Source of the DNA: an uncultured Lachnospiraceae bacterium
GTDB taxonomy: Bacteria > Bacillota > Clostridia > Lachnospirales > Lachnospiraceae
Assembly: GCA_947576945.1 (NCBI GenBank)
Contig: CANPTH010000002.1
Coordinates: forward strand, 62,001 to 126,000
Reading direction: 5' to 3'
Length of the DNA stretch: 64,000 bases
In this document: positions 8,581 through 17,532 of the stretch, one piece after another
Numbering within the stretch: the stretch's first letter is position 1
Layout of the letters: each line of letters begins with the position of its first letter
Made by a program: the position numbers and the translations under genes
The notes under the pieces: model-generated
Told to the model about the DNA's origin: nothing
What the model saw: the letters and a program-made list of their open reading frames with translations, nothing else
The model's database searches: none

Positions 8581-8661
8581 TCCCTTTGCAAACTCATTTC
8601 CTTTTCAAATCCGCTCCTGCATCATCCGCAGCGCAGACACTCCTGACTTCTGTCTTCCGCC

Positions 8662-8804
8662 AGCTATCCTTTGATTCCGCCCCTTGATACTCCCGCCGGC
8701 TTTCCTTTCGTTCCGCCCTTGACACTCCCGCCGGCTTTCCTTTCGTTCCGCCCCTTGATACTCCCGCCGGTTATCCTTTCGTTCCGCCCCTTGATACCCC
8801 GGCC
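8662..8804 (-). repeat. 36-bp tandem repeat at the 3' end of a permease gene
   Basis: Four head-to-tail units occupy 8662-8697, 8698-8732 (35 bp, one base lost), 8733-8768 and 8769-8804. The right-most unit is the real end of the permease gene and encodes GVSRGGTKG plus the stop. The others lie after the stop and repeat the same sequence, so the gene's own tail was duplicated three times towards the binding-protein gene. A degenerate partial fifth unit may lie at about 8638-8661. Confidence 0.9.
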
Positions 8805-9673
8805 ATAACCTTTTTCCGGAAGATCAGAAACAGCACGATCAGCGGCACGGAAATGACCACCACTGCCGCCATCATAGCCGGAATATTCTCCCGGCCGAAT
8901 CCGTTTTCCCGGATCTCCTGAATACCGTTGGACACCAGATAATAATTTTCGTCATCAGTGATCAGCCGCGGCCAGACGTAAGAGTTCCAGCACTCGATCA
9001 CTTTCAGAATGGTGATCGTGATCAAAGTCGGCTTCGAGATCGGAATCATCACCTTAAACAGATATTTCAAGTCGGAAGTCCCGTCCACCTTGGCCGCATA
9101 GTAAAGGCTGTCCGGTATCTGCTCGAAATTTTCCTTCAACAGATAAATATAGAAGACTGAGGTGACGGAGGGCAGGATCAGCCCCGGAAATGTATTGCGC
9201 ATCTCCAGATTGGTAATCGTGACGAAATTGGTGATGATCACCAGTTCGCTGGGAATCATCATCAGCGAGAGGAAAAGCACGAACAGCACATTTTTTCCCC
9301 GGAAGTCGAGTCTCGCGAAGGCGAAAGCCGCCAGCGTGATCACCGCCAGCATCAATGCCGTCGTCACCACGGTAAAAATCGTTGTATTGAGCAGATAGCG
9401 GCCCAGCGGCACCGCCGTAAACGCATCCGCGTAATTCTGCAGCGTAGGCGACAGGGTAAAAAACTTCGGAATGCTCTCCGCATTATAGGCGCTGTAACTC
9501 TTGACGGAAGTTAAGAGCATCCAGTAAAAAGGAAACAGCACGATCACCGCCCAGACTGCCAGCAGGAAATACGTGACCGCATTCGCCGTAGTTTTGCGGG
9601 CTTTGGCCGCCTTTTCTATTCTAATATAATCTCTGCCACTGTTCATATTGCTATAGTTTCTGCCACCACTCAT
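8771..9673 (-). CDS. Sugar ABC importer permease, MalG/UgpE type
   Basis: This 300-residue inner-membrane protein has six predicted helices, the first after a polar N-terminus (AVIVLFPFYWMLLTSVK). The cytoplasmic coupling loop is present as YYAAKVDGTSDLKYLFKVMIP, the EAA motif that docks on the ATPase. The C-terminal GVSRGGTKG is the normal ending for this subfamily. GGAG precedes the start. It lies between the MalF-type permease and the binding protein in one operon. The 3' end has been duplicated into a tandem repeat. Confidence 0.92.
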   Translation of the reverse strand: MSGGRNYSNMNSGRDYIRIEKAAKARKTTANAVTYFLLAVWAVIVLFPFYWMLLTSVKSYSAYNAESIPKFFTLSPTLQNYADAFTAVPLGRYLLNTTIFTVVTTALMLAVITLAAFAFARLDFRGKNVLFVLFLSLMMIPSELVIITNFVTITNLEMRNTFPGLILPSVTSVFYIYLLKENFEQIPDSLYYAAKVDGTSDLKYLFKVMIPISKPTLITITILKVIECWNSYVWPRLITDDENYYLVSNGIQEIRENGFGRENIPAMMAAVVVISVPLIVLFLIFRKKVMAGVSRGGTKG

Positions 9674-9736
9674 ATCGGGATTCTCCTCGTCTTCTGATAC
9701 AGTCTTACTCTCATCCGCCCTGCTTTCTCAATCTGT

Positions 9737-10651
9737 TTATCTGCCCTGCAGATGATTTCGATTCCTGTTGCTGACCAGCAGGTTGATACATGTGATCGTC
9801 AGCACGATCGCAAACAGCAGGATCGCCGCCGCGGACGCGTAGGAAGGATATCCGCCGCTGTCCCCGTAAAGCATATCGTAGACGTATCCCACGATCGTAT
9901 TCATCTCCGCGGCATTTAAATCCGTCCCAAACAACGCCACCACGTCGCTGTACGCCTTGAATGCCCCGATAAAGCCCGTGATGACCAGGTAAAAGATCAT
10001 TGGAGAGATCATCGGCAGCGTGATCCGCATAAAGATCCGGAACGCCGGAGTACCGTCCACTCTGGCCGCCTGATAAAGCTGCGGGTTCACCGAAGCCAGC
10101 GCGCTGGTCAGAATCAGGATCTTAAAGGGCATCACCACCCAGATCGTATACAGGCACAAAACAAACATCTTCGCCCAGTACGGCCCGTCGATAAAATCAA
10201 CGGAGTGCCCGCCGAACCATGCAAGCAGCAGATTGATCAGCCCGTCCGAGTAGGCCGTCTTTTTAAACAGGATCATAAACACCAGCCCCACCGCCAGCGT
10301 ATTCGTCACATAAGGCAGGAAATAGACCGTCTGAAACAGATTCCGCAGCGGTCTGATGGCATTAAGCCCCACAGAGATCAACAGCGCGATCACGGTAGAA
10401 AGCGGCACCGTGACGATCACCAGCAGAAATGTATTCCGGACTGCCTGCAGGAAATAAGGATCATGCAGCACATAGGCATAATTGTAAGCGCCGATCCCGA
10501 AATGCGTCTGGGATGCAGAATTGTACCCCTCCTCGAAGGAATAGACGAAAACATCGATCAGGGGGTATACCATAAACACCCCCAGAAAAAGAATCGCCGG
10601 CAAAAGATACAGCCAGCCCTTAAGGCCGCTGTCCCTCCATCTCTTCTTCAT
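9737..10651 (-). CDS. Sugar ABC importer permease, MalF/UgpA type
   Basis: This 304-residue membrane protein starts KKRWRDSGLKGWLYLLPAI, with a first helix and a long periplasmic-side loop (SFEEGYNSASQTHFGIG) as in UgpA/MalF proteins. The EAA loop YQAARVDGTPAFRIFMRITLP is intact. AAGGAG lies before the ATG. It is paired with the 8771-9673 permease, and together they form the transmembrane pore. The ATPase gene lies 89 bases upstream. The sugar cannot be predicted. Confidence 0.92.
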   Translation of the reverse strand: MKKRWRDSGLKGWLYLLPAILFLGVFMVYPLIDVFVYSFEEGYNSASQTHFGIGAYNYAYVLHDPYFLQAVRNTFLLVIVTVPLSTVIALLISVGLNAIRPLRNLFQTVYFLPYVTNTLAVGLVFMILFKKTAYSDGLINLLLAWFGGHSVDFIDGPYWAKMFVLCLYTIWVVMPFKILILTSALASVNPQLYQAARVDGTPAFRIFMRITLPMISPMIFYLVITGFIGAFKAYSDVVALFGTDLNAAEMNTIVGYVYDMLYGDSGGYPSYASAAAILLFAIVLTITCINLLVSNRNRNHLQGR

Positions 10652-10740
10652 CTCTTCCGCACTCCTTTCCGGAAAATCATGACTCTGTCCCTATGCGATA
10701 CAGCTCATGGTTCCGTTATCCATAACAACATATCATTACA

Positions 10741-11847
10741 TCACTCTGTTATCTCACCGTAAAGCCGCTCCTCTGTCTCCTTACGGAAAAGAAACACCTT
10801 CTGCGGCTTTAAGGAAAATCTGACTGTACCATCCTTTGCATCCACCCGGTTCTCCGCACTGATTATCGAACGGATCGTCGGATTTAAGGATGCTCCATGC
10901 CTGGAGACCACGCTGATATCGCGCCCCATCACCTCCACGCTGCCAAATTCACAGCTAAGGCAGCCCGTCTCGCAGAGTACAAAGCCCTCCGGCCGCACGC
11001 CCACATAAACCTCCTGATCGGCAATGCCCGAAACGCCAAGCACGACATCCTCTCCCAGATACAGCCTGCCGCCTCTGCACTGCCCTGCAAACACATTGAT
11101 CGGCGGCGTGCCAAGGAACCTGGCCACAAACAGATTTGCCGGATCGTCATAGACCGCCTGCGGCTTCCCGATCTGCTGTACAACACCTTCTTTCATCACC
11201 ACAATCCTGTCGGAAATACTCATGGCCTCTTCCTGATCATGGGTCACGAAAACGGTGGTAATGCCGGTCTCCCTCTGAATCCTTCTGATCTCTTCCCTCG
11301 TCTGGAGGCGCAGACGGGCGTCCAGATTCGATAAAGGCTCGTCCAGCAACAGCACACCAGGCATTTTCACCAGCGCCCGGGCGATAGCCACCCGCTGCTG
11401 CTGCCCGCCGGAAAGCTCCCCGGGCTTGCGGTCCATCAACTCATCTATCTGTACAAGCCTGGCCGCCTCATTTGCCTTCGATAACATGACTGCCTTCGAC
11501 AGCCTGTCTTTTCCTTTCAGGTTCTGCAGCGGAAACAGGATATTCTGCTGCACCGTAAGATGCGGATACAACGCATAATTCTGAAACACCAGCCCCACGC
11601 CCCTGTTCTCCGGCGGCAGGTCAGTGATGTCGTCCTCCCCGAAAAAGATCCGCCCGGCAGTCGGCTTCAAAAGGCCGCTGATCAGATTGAGCGCAGTGCT
11701 CTTACCGCAGCCGGAAGGCCCCAAAAGCCCCACCAGCTCCCCGTCCGGGATCTCAAAAGTGAGACCGCTTACTGCCGTCACCTCTCCGGCGTTCTTCTTC
11801 CCCCTGCCGGGAAAATTTTTCGTCAGGTTCTGTAATACAACTTTCAT
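10741..11847 (-). CDS. Sugar ABC importer ATPase (UgpC/MsmX type)
   Basis: This 368-residue cytoplasmic ATPase has all motifs: Walker A GPSGCGKST, signature LSGGQQQR, Walker B VLLLDEPLSNLD, the switch histidine in VFVTHDQEEAM, and a C-terminal regulatory TOBE region (ARFLGTPPINVFAG). The ATG at 11847 was chosen because GGAG lies 5 bases before it; the ATG at 11859 is too close to GGAGG. It overlaps by ATGA the end of a relic reading frame. It is the only ABC ATPase in the window although five permease pairs are present, so it may energise several importers, as MsmX does in Bacillus. Confidence 0.93.
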   Translation of the reverse strand: MKVVLQNLTKNFPGRGKKNAGEVTAVSGLTFEIPDGELVGLLGPSGCGKSTALNLISGLLKPTAGRIFFGEDDITDLPPENRGVGLVFQNYALYPHLTVQQNILFPLQNLKGKDRLSKAVMLSKANEAARLVQIDELMDRKPGELSGGQQQRVAIARALVKMPGVLLLDEPLSNLDARLRLQTREEIRRIQRETGITTVFVTHDQEEAMSISDRIVVMKEGVVQQIGKPQAVYDDPANLFVARFLGTPPINVFAGQCRGGRLYLGEDVVLGVSGIADQEVYVGVRPEGFVLCETGCLSCEFGSVEVMGRDISVVSRHGASLNPTIRSIISAENRVDAKDGTVRFSLKPQKVFLFRKETEERLYGEITE

Positions 11848-12125
11848 GTCCGCTCCCATTCCTCCGTGATCTTCTCACTGACATAAGCGGCCACATTCCG
11901 GTATCCATCCGTAAACGGCTTTACATACGTCAGATCCAGATAGATCACAGCATACTGATTCAGATATTTCCTGTAACTTTCATTGAGACTCTTGTTTTCC
12001 GCAATCTCCAGATCATCAAACAGTCCCGCAGAATCGCAGCATTTGTCATAATAGGCGCATAACATCTGCGCCGCAAACGATTTTCCGACAAATCCGCTGT
12101 TGCCGGGATTCAGGTAAGATCCCAT
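11844..12125 (-). pseudogene. Internally deleted AAA-ATPase-like relic
   Basis: The 93-codon frame starts with the family's MGSYLNPGNSGF, then jumps to VGKSFAAQMLCAYYDK, skipping about 40 residues including most of the Walker A region (PRRFGKS in relatives). It continues with FDDLEIAENKS and HLNQ-like YLNQYAVIYLDL before ending early. It overlaps the CPBP protease gene upstream by 16 bases and the ATPase start downstream by ATGA. It could still be translated and pass ribosomes on, but cannot act as an ATPase. Confidence 0.75.
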
Positions 12126-13153
12126 TTCGTCACCGCCTCTTTTTCTTCCCTATACAAAAGGTACAAAAGAATTCCCGCCACTGCAATAAACCCGGCTCCG
12201 CCGATCAGCCCCGTGGGCGCCGGCCCCAGGAAGACATTGCAGGGACGTTCCGGCGAGGTAAACAAAATTCCCGCAGAGGCAAATCCATTCAGGGTGCTAT
12301 GTCCCATGACGGCCGGAATACAGCTTTTCGTCTTGATTGTAACATAGGACAGGATAATCCCCATCACAGTACAGAACAGGCACATAGCCAGGATTCCCGT
12401 AAAAGGATAACCCATATAATCGACACCATAGTTATGTCCGATAACGGTCAGCGGAAGATGCCAGAGTCCCCAGATCACCCCGCTTAAAAGAACGGCCGGC
12501 ACTACCTTAAACTGTTTCATCATCCGCGGCAGCAGAAATCCCCGCCAGCCCCATTCCTCGCCGAAACAGTTCAGCAGATTTGCAAAAGGTGCAATCACCG
12601 CTCCCATCGCAAGCTGTACCACCACTACCTGCTGCACCTGCGCCTGTGTAGATTCCAGTCCCTGCGCCTCAAAGAGCGCTTTCATAGATCCAAACCCCAC
12701 ATCAAACTGCTCCCGGAAGATCAGGAAATACAATGCCGCGCCAAAAAGGATCAGCAGATCAAAGCCGAACCACACCAATCCGTAATATCGCAGATTCTTT
12801 TTCAGGTCGATCGTAAGCATCAGACTTCTCAACGTAAGTCTCTCTTTCGTCAGCAGACGCGTGAGCAGGGCGCCCAGCGCCGGAAGAAACATCACACTGG
12901 CGATCACACTCTGTACAATATAAGCCTGCTGCTCATCTGCATTCTTCGCCATGGGCATAATGCCGAAGATCTCCACAACATAGGTCAGCGCAAACGTGAT
13001 CAAAAGATAGAGGCCGATCTGCTTAAGGTTCCTTTTCTTTTCTTCCTCGGGCGTCAGTTTCGGCGCAGGTTTAACGCCTCCCGCACCGTTACCCTGTTTA
13101 TTGAATTTTTTCCAGATTTCCTGCATCTCCTGTTGGTTATGATCCGTATCCAT
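12110..13153 (-). CDS. CPBP-family intramembrane metalloprotease (ABI/Rce1-like)
   Basis: This 347-residue membrane protein has about eight helices. Conserved motifs are EEWGWRGFLLPRM (Glu199, Glu200, Arg204), GVIWGLWHLP (His232) and AVMGHSTLNGF with a third conserved histidine, the CPBP (PF02517) metal-site pattern. Family members cleave within membranes or protect against peptide toxins. The start at 13153 follows GGAGG by 7 bases. A charged 45-residue N-terminal tail precedes the first helix. It lies directly upstream of the relic ATPase and importer genes; any functional link is unclear. Confidence 0.88.
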   Translation of the reverse strand: MDTDHNQQEMQEIWKKFNKQGNGAGGVKPAPKLTPEEEKKRNLKQIGLYLLITFALTYVVEIFGIMPMAKNADEQQAYIVQSVIASVMFLPALGALLTRLLTKERLTLRSLMLTIDLKKNLRYYGLVWFGFDLLILFGAALYFLIFREQFDVGFGSMKALFEAQGLESTQAQVQQVVVVQLAMGAVIAPFANLLNCFGEEWGWRGFLLPRMMKQFKVVPAVLLSGVIWGLWHLPLTVIGHNYGVDYMGYPFTGILAMCLFCTVMGIILSYVTIKTKSCIPAVMGHSTLNGFASAGILFTSPERPCNVFLGPAPTGLIGGAGFIAVAGILLYLLYREEKEAVTKWDLT

Positions 13154-13365
13154 AGATACTCCTCCCATTCTCATTCCGGTACAATATAGTTTCTGTTGAT
13201 ATAGCCTGACAGCCAGTCGGATATTGTCCATCTGTCTTAGATATACTATACAATATTTTCCTGTCTCCTGCAAACCGTCATACAATACTGCTGCCACTTT
13301 TTATAACCACTTAATCATCATTTACTGCCTGACACTATGCGCCTGCAAAAACAAACCCCACTTAA

Positions 13366-13397
13366 CAAAAGGAGAGTGCAGTTTTCACCACACTCCC
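13366..13397 (-). terminator. Terminator of the isomerase-transketolase-kinase-hydrolase operon
   Basis: GGAGTGTGGTG and its partner CTGCACTCTCC form a hairpin followed by TTTTGTT on the minus strand, 24 bases after the stop of the 13421 gene. Confidence 0.7.
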
Positions 13398-13420
13398 CTG
13401 AAATTTCACGCTCTCTGTAT

Positions 13421-14974
13421 TTATCCCGCCTTACGAACCCGCAATGCCATATACTGATTCCCCGGCAGCTCGATCTTACAGATTCCTCTCTTCACTCCCA
13501 TCGGCGTGATCGTCATATTCCACGTATCGATCACATCCACCTCATAATCCGTATCCTCCGGAAGCACAAGCTGTCTGTACGTCGGCTGGCAGACACCCAG
13601 ATAATGAATGGCATAATCATAGCAGATACCCCAGCCTTCGCCCACATGGCCGCCGGCATAGCCTACCACCTCGTCAAAGATGCCTTCGCCCTTGGTCAGA
13701 TAACCGCCCGGCACATCCTGCAGGACATCCAGCAGAAACCGCAGTCTCGCCGGACTCTCTCCCTTTAAGATACCGCCGTGGGACCACCAGAGAATATCCT
13801 CCGGATCCATAAAGGTCTCGCCGTGTCCGCAGTGACCGCCCCGCACGAACGCCTCCCAGAATCTTCTCACCAGTTCTTCACCGGTGATATTGCCCCAGCC
13901 CAGGCCGATATTGCCTTCATAACAGATCTCATCCCACACAACCGGCTTGCCGTATTTCTCCACGAACTGATCCGTATCCTCGGTGGTCCGGTAGAAATCC
14001 ACTCTCTGCAGAGAACAGTGCGTCACCCAATCCCTGGAAAAGTCATAGTTTGGGCCGCCGTTATGTACCGACAACAGCCTGTGGAACGGGTCATTGGAAG
14101 ATACCACCTTACCATAACGCTCCCAGTCCTCCAGCGTCTTGATCCTGATAAAGTCAAACTCGTTGGCCAGCGACCACCACACATTCCGGTAGGCCCCGTA
14201 TCTCGCCACCACATATCTCAAATACCAGTCACAGGCGTCCTTGTCCATCTCATTTAAGCCCCACTTATCGTAAGGGTGCATCAGGATCATGTCCGCCTCG
14301 ATGCCCAACTCCATCAGCTGTGCGATCCGCATATCATAACGTCTGAAATGCTCCACATTCGGTCTCGTATAATCAAAGCCGTAATCCTGCTCCGTCTCCT
14401 GCATCCCCGGAAATCTCATGCGGCAGGACTTTTCCTGCTCCACCCGCTCCGGATCCAGTCCTTCGCCGTTTCCTCTCTCAAAAGGGTAAGTCAGCGGCTC
14501 TTTTCTGTTAAACTCATAGAACTTGGGGAAGAAACAGAACCTGATCTTATTGAACGCATTGTTCTTCAAGGTTTCCAATGTCTGCTCCTGCCGCTCCATC
14601 GGTTGATTCGCCCACGCATAGCAGGTCGTCCCAATCGAATAGTAGGGCGTATGATCCGCATACCCAAGATGCGTCTTATCCACCACCACTACCGGTCCGT
14701 GGTTCTTCCCAGACGGCGCCACTACCTCAAAAGCGCCTTCCGCGTTCTCAATCACATCTGCAAAATTTCCTTCCACCTTATATGTATAAGCGCCCTCGTA
14801 AGACGGCATAAATCTCGCCCTGTAGACACCGTCCCCATCGTAGAAGCCGTTAACCCGGATCTCTTCCTTCTCTCCCTTAAACGTAACCGTCATCGCGTAA
14901 TCGCGAAACGGATTCCCGTCGCTTTTGCCCCTGCTGCTGACTTCAAAAAGTCCCCATTTCTCTACCTGCTGCAT
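13421..14974 (-). CDS. Intracellular glycoside hydrolase, DUF5060/DUF4038/DUF5605 type
   Basis: This 517-residue protein has no signal peptide. Residues 1-90 form a beta-sandwich of the DUF5060 type (VEKWGLFEVSSRGKSDGNPF). A TIM barrel follows (YYSIGTTCYAW, NKIRFCFFPK), with catalytic candidates Glu272 in WWSLANEFD and Glu349 in VVWDEICYEG, then a small C-terminal beta domain. DUF4038 proteins include the GH140 apiosidases, and this one sits in an operon with an isomerase, an FGGY kinase and a split transketolase. Cleavage of an imported rare-sugar glycoside is therefore likely, apiose being the best guess. The start at 14974 follows GAGGAGG. It is the last gene before the operon terminator. 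Confidence 0.82.
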   Translation of the reverse strand: MQQVEKWGLFEVSSRGKSDGNPFRDYAMTVTFKGEKEEIRVNGFYDGDGVYRARFMPSYEGAYTYKVEGNFADVIENAEGAFEVVAPSGKNHGPVVVVDKTHLGYADHTPYYSIGTTCYAWANQPMERQEQTLETLKNNAFNKIRFCFFPKFYEFNRKEPLTYPFERGNGEGLDPERVEQEKSCRMRFPGMQETEQDYGFDYTRPNVEHFRRYDMRIAQLMELGIEADMILMHPYDKWGLNEMDKDACDWYLRYVVARYGAYRNVWWSLANEFDFIRIKTLEDWERYGKVVSSNDPFHRLLSVHNGGPNYDFSRDWVTHCSLQRVDFYRTTEDTDQFVEKYGKPVVWDEICYEGNIGLGWGNITGEELVRRFWEAFVRGGHCGHGETFMDPEDILWWSHGGILKGESPARLRFLLDVLQDVPGGYLTKGEGIFDEVVGYAGGHVGEGWGICYDYAIHYLGVCQPTYRQLVLPEDTDYEVDVIDTWNMTITPMGVKRGICKIELPGNQYMALRVRKAG

Positions 14975-15008
14975 AAAAACAACCTCCTCGTTTTTCACCT
15001 GTTACCTC

Positions 15009-16493
15009 TTATTTGCCGGTCCTGATCAGCCCTACCGCATTCTGATACCCCGCAAACTTCTTCTCCCGAACTTCCTGCGCCATCTGCGGCGTTACCTGCT
15101 TCCAGCTTATGGTATCAAAAATTTCTTCCCCCCACAAGCCCAATGCCATACCCGCCATAAAGGCCGCTCCTGTGCCCGACAGTTCTTCGATCGTCGAGAT
15201 CGCAACTTCGCTGCCCGCGATATCGCTCTGGAACTGCATCAGATACCGGTTCTTCGTGGGGCCGCCGTCCACCCGCAAAACCTCGATCCGCTTCTGCGAG
15301 TCTTTCTCCATGGCCCGGACAATATCCGTGATCTGATAAGCGATACTTTCCAATGCCGCCCGCGTCAGTTCGGCCTTACCCGTCGTCCTGTCCATGCCGA
15401 TCATAGCCGCTCTGGCGCTGCTGTCCCAATAAGGCGCCCCCAGACCGGTAAACGCCGGCACCAGATACAGACCGTCATCCTTACCCGCCTCATACGCCAG
15501 CGCTTCCGTCTCGGCCGCGCTCCCGATCAGCTTCACATCATCTTTTAACCAGGAAATGACCGCGCCCGTATAGTTCAGATTCCCTTCCAGCACGTATTCC
15601 GCCCTGCCGTTCAGTCCCCAGGCCAGCGACGTCACCAGCCCGTTCCTGCTCAGAATAGGTTCGCAGCCGATATTCATCATAATAGAAGATCCTGTCCCGT
15701 AAGTCACCTTCGTCTTACCGTCGCTCCGGCAATTCTGCCCGAAAAGCGCCGCATGGGAATCTCCCATCACCGCATGAATCGGCACCGGCTGTGGAAAAAG
15801 CCCTTCGCAGTCTGTATAGCCAAAGCAGCTGTTGGAATCCCTGACCTCCGGCAGATTGTCCGCGTCAATACCGAACACTCTGCAGATCTCCTCATCCCAT
15901 TTTAATGTGAAGATGTTAAAAAGCTGCGTCCGCGAAGCATTGGAATAATCCGTCGCATAGACCTCGCCCTTCGTCATCCTGTAGACCAGATAAGAATCAA
16001 TCGTCCCATGGCATACCTTATGCCGCTTCGCTTTCTCCCCGGCTCCCGCCGCATTTTCCAGCAGCCAGCAGATCTTAGCCGCCGTAAAATACGGTGACAG
16101 CTTAAGTCCCGTTCTCAACCGGACCTGCTCCGCCATCTCCTGTATCTCCTTGCGCTCACAGATCTCAGCTGCCCGTGCGCACTGCCACACGATCGCGTGA
16201 TCGAGAGGCTGTCCCGTCTCCCGATCCCACATAATGGCCGTCTCCCGCTGGTTGCTGATGCCGATCCCCGCCACATCCTCCGGGCTGACCTGCGCCCGCT
16301 CCAGCACATTCCTGATCACCTGCATCGTATTTTGATAGATTTCCTCACCGTCGTGAGAAACCCACCCCTGCTCGTTGACGATCTGCCTGTGCGCAAGATC
16401 CGCACGCGCGCACAGCTCTCCTTTTTCACTGAAAAGCAGTGCCTTCGTCCCCTGCGTGCTCTGATCAATGCTGATCAAATATTTATTCCCCAT
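15009..16493 (-). CDS. FGGY-family sugar kinase, glycerol-kinase-like (candidate apulose kinase)
   Basis: This 494-residue cytoplasmic kinase opens with YLISIDQSTQGTKALLF, the N-terminal phosphate loop of FGGY kinases. Further motifs are GISNQRETAIMWD, HAIVWQCARA, VTYGTGSSIMMN and GLGAPYWDSSARA with DGGPTKN, matching the glycerol-kinase-like branch. It lacks the usual DQGTTSSR of true glycerol kinases, and its neighbours are pentose-processing enzymes, so a pentulose or branched pentulose is the more likely substrate. In the D-apiose pathway an FGGY kinase phosphorylates D-apulose, which fits the neighbourhood. The substrate choice is inference. Confidence 0.85.
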   Translation of the reverse strand: MGNKYLISIDQSTQGTKALLFSEKGELCARADLAHRQIVNEQGWVSHDGEEIYQNTMQVIRNVLERAQVSPEDVAGIGISNQRETAIMWDRETGQPLDHAIVWQCARAAEICERKEIQEMAEQVRLRTGLKLSPYFTAAKICWLLENAAGAGEKAKRHKVCHGTIDSYLVYRMTKGEVYATDYSNASRTQLFNIFTLKWDEEICRVFGIDADNLPEVRDSNSCFGYTDCEGLFPQPVPIHAVMGDSHAALFGQNCRSDGKTKVTYGTGSSIMMNIGCEPILSRNGLVTSLAWGLNGRAEYVLEGNLNYTGAVISWLKDDVKLIGSAAETEALAYEAGKDDGLYLVPAFTGLGAPYWDSSARAAMIGMDRTTGKAELTRAALESIAYQITDIVRAMEKDSQKRIEVLRVDGGPTKNRYLMQFQSDIAGSEVAISTIEELSGTGAAFMAGMALGLWGEEIFDTISWKQVTPQMAQEVREKKFAGYQNAVGLIRTGK

Positions 16494-16590
16494 AATTCTT
16501 CTCCAAACTACTTCTTTCTATTATCCATATCCGTTAAGGCCAGCCCCGACCCCTCATCTGGATTCACAAATGAATCAAACCGGCCCGCTC

Positions 16591-17532
16591 TTACTTAAGT
16601 ACCTCTACCGCCTTCTTCGCAATCCCTTCTCCGTTCAAACCATAATAGTCAAACACCGCAGCGGATTTTCCTGTGATCACATGATCATCCGGCAGCGCCA
16701 TGGTAATTACCTTCTTCGGACAGTTTTCGCCCACCGTCACCGCGACAGCGCTTCCCATGCCGCCATAAGGAGCATGTTCCTCCACCGTGATCACCAGCTT
16801 CGCGCTCTTCGCCGCTTTTATCACCGTATCCTGATCCAGCGGCTTCACGCAGTACATATCCGCCACCACAGCTTTAATGCCTTTATCCTGCAGGAGCTTC
16901 GCCGCTTCCAGGGCCGGGCGCACCATCTCGCCGCAGGCAATGATCGCCACGTCGTTCTCCGCCTCCAGATCTCCGTGTACGGTAGCCCGATCCATCTCGA
17001 ACGGACACTCTGTCTCACTGTAGATATCCTCCACCGGATTGCGTCCCACTCTCACATACGCCGGCTTCTTATCCTGCAGCAGGCTCTCGATCAGCTTCGC
17101 CGTCTGGAATCTGTCGCTGGGCAGATATACTCTCATATTGGGGATCGCAGACATGGCTGCGATATCCTGTGCCGAATGATGGCTCATGCCCAGTTCCCCG
17201 TAGCTGATACCGCCGCTGATGCCGATCAGCTTTACATTGGTGTTGGAATACGCCACGTCCACCTTGGCCTGCTCATAACTCCTCGTGGAGATAAAACATG
17301 CCGGAGAAAAGCAGTAAGGCTTCTCCCCGCAATGCGCCATACCGGCCGCGATACTCACCAGATTCTGCTCCGCGATGCCCACCTCGATGGACTGCTCCGG
17401 AAAAGCATTGAAGAAAGGCGTCATAGAAGCCGAACCTCTGGAGTCGGAGCACAAAGCGTAAATATGTCTGTCTTCTTTGGCATGTGCCATAAGTGTCTCG
17501 CAGATTGCCTGCCTGTTTGGAATCTTATTCAT
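16591..17532 (-). CDS. Transketolase, C-terminal subunit
   Basis: This 313-residue protein matches the pyrimidine-binding and C-terminal domains of transketolase: an FPEQSIEVGIAEQNLVSIAAG motif (the glutamate activates thiamine diphosphate), the SYEQAKVDVAYSN region and a C-terminal domain with VTVEEHAPYGGMGSAV. It overlaps the N-terminal subunit gene by 8 bases, so the two halves are made together and form a two-subunit enzyme. Such split transketolases occur in several catabolic operons, including apulose-4-phosphate transketolase. The donor here is not proven. Confidence 0.92.
   Translation of the reverse strand: MNKIPNRQAICETLMAHAKEDRHIYALCSDSRGSASMTPFFNAFPEQSIEVGIAEQNLVSIAAGMAHCGEKPYCFSPACFISTRSYEQAKVDVAYSNTNVKLIGISGGISYGELGMSHHSAQDIAAMSAIPNMRVYLPSDRFQTAKLIESLLQDKKPAYVRVGRNPVEDIYSETECPFEMDRATVHGDLEAENDVAIIACGEMVRPALEAAKLLQDKGIKAVVADMYCVKPLDQDTVIKAAKSAKLVITVEEHAPYGGMGSAVAVTVGENCPKKVITMALPDDHVITGKSAAVFDYYGLNGEGIAKKAVEVLK

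Noticed and set aside
7291-8646. Plus-strand open frame of 451 codons
   Set aside because: Antisense to the binding protein gene. Its Arg/His-rich composition and lack of recognisable domains show it is a shadow.
8638-8804. Possible CRISPR array (repeats of about 36 bp)
   Set aside because: The units are directly adjacent with no spacers, and one is the coding end of a permease gene. No cas gene is in the window.
15009-16493. True glycerol kinase (GlpK)
   Set aside because: The fold and several motifs fit, but the first loop differs from glycerol kinases and the operon handles pentose-type sugars, without glycerol uptake or glycerol-3-phosphate dehydrogenase genes.
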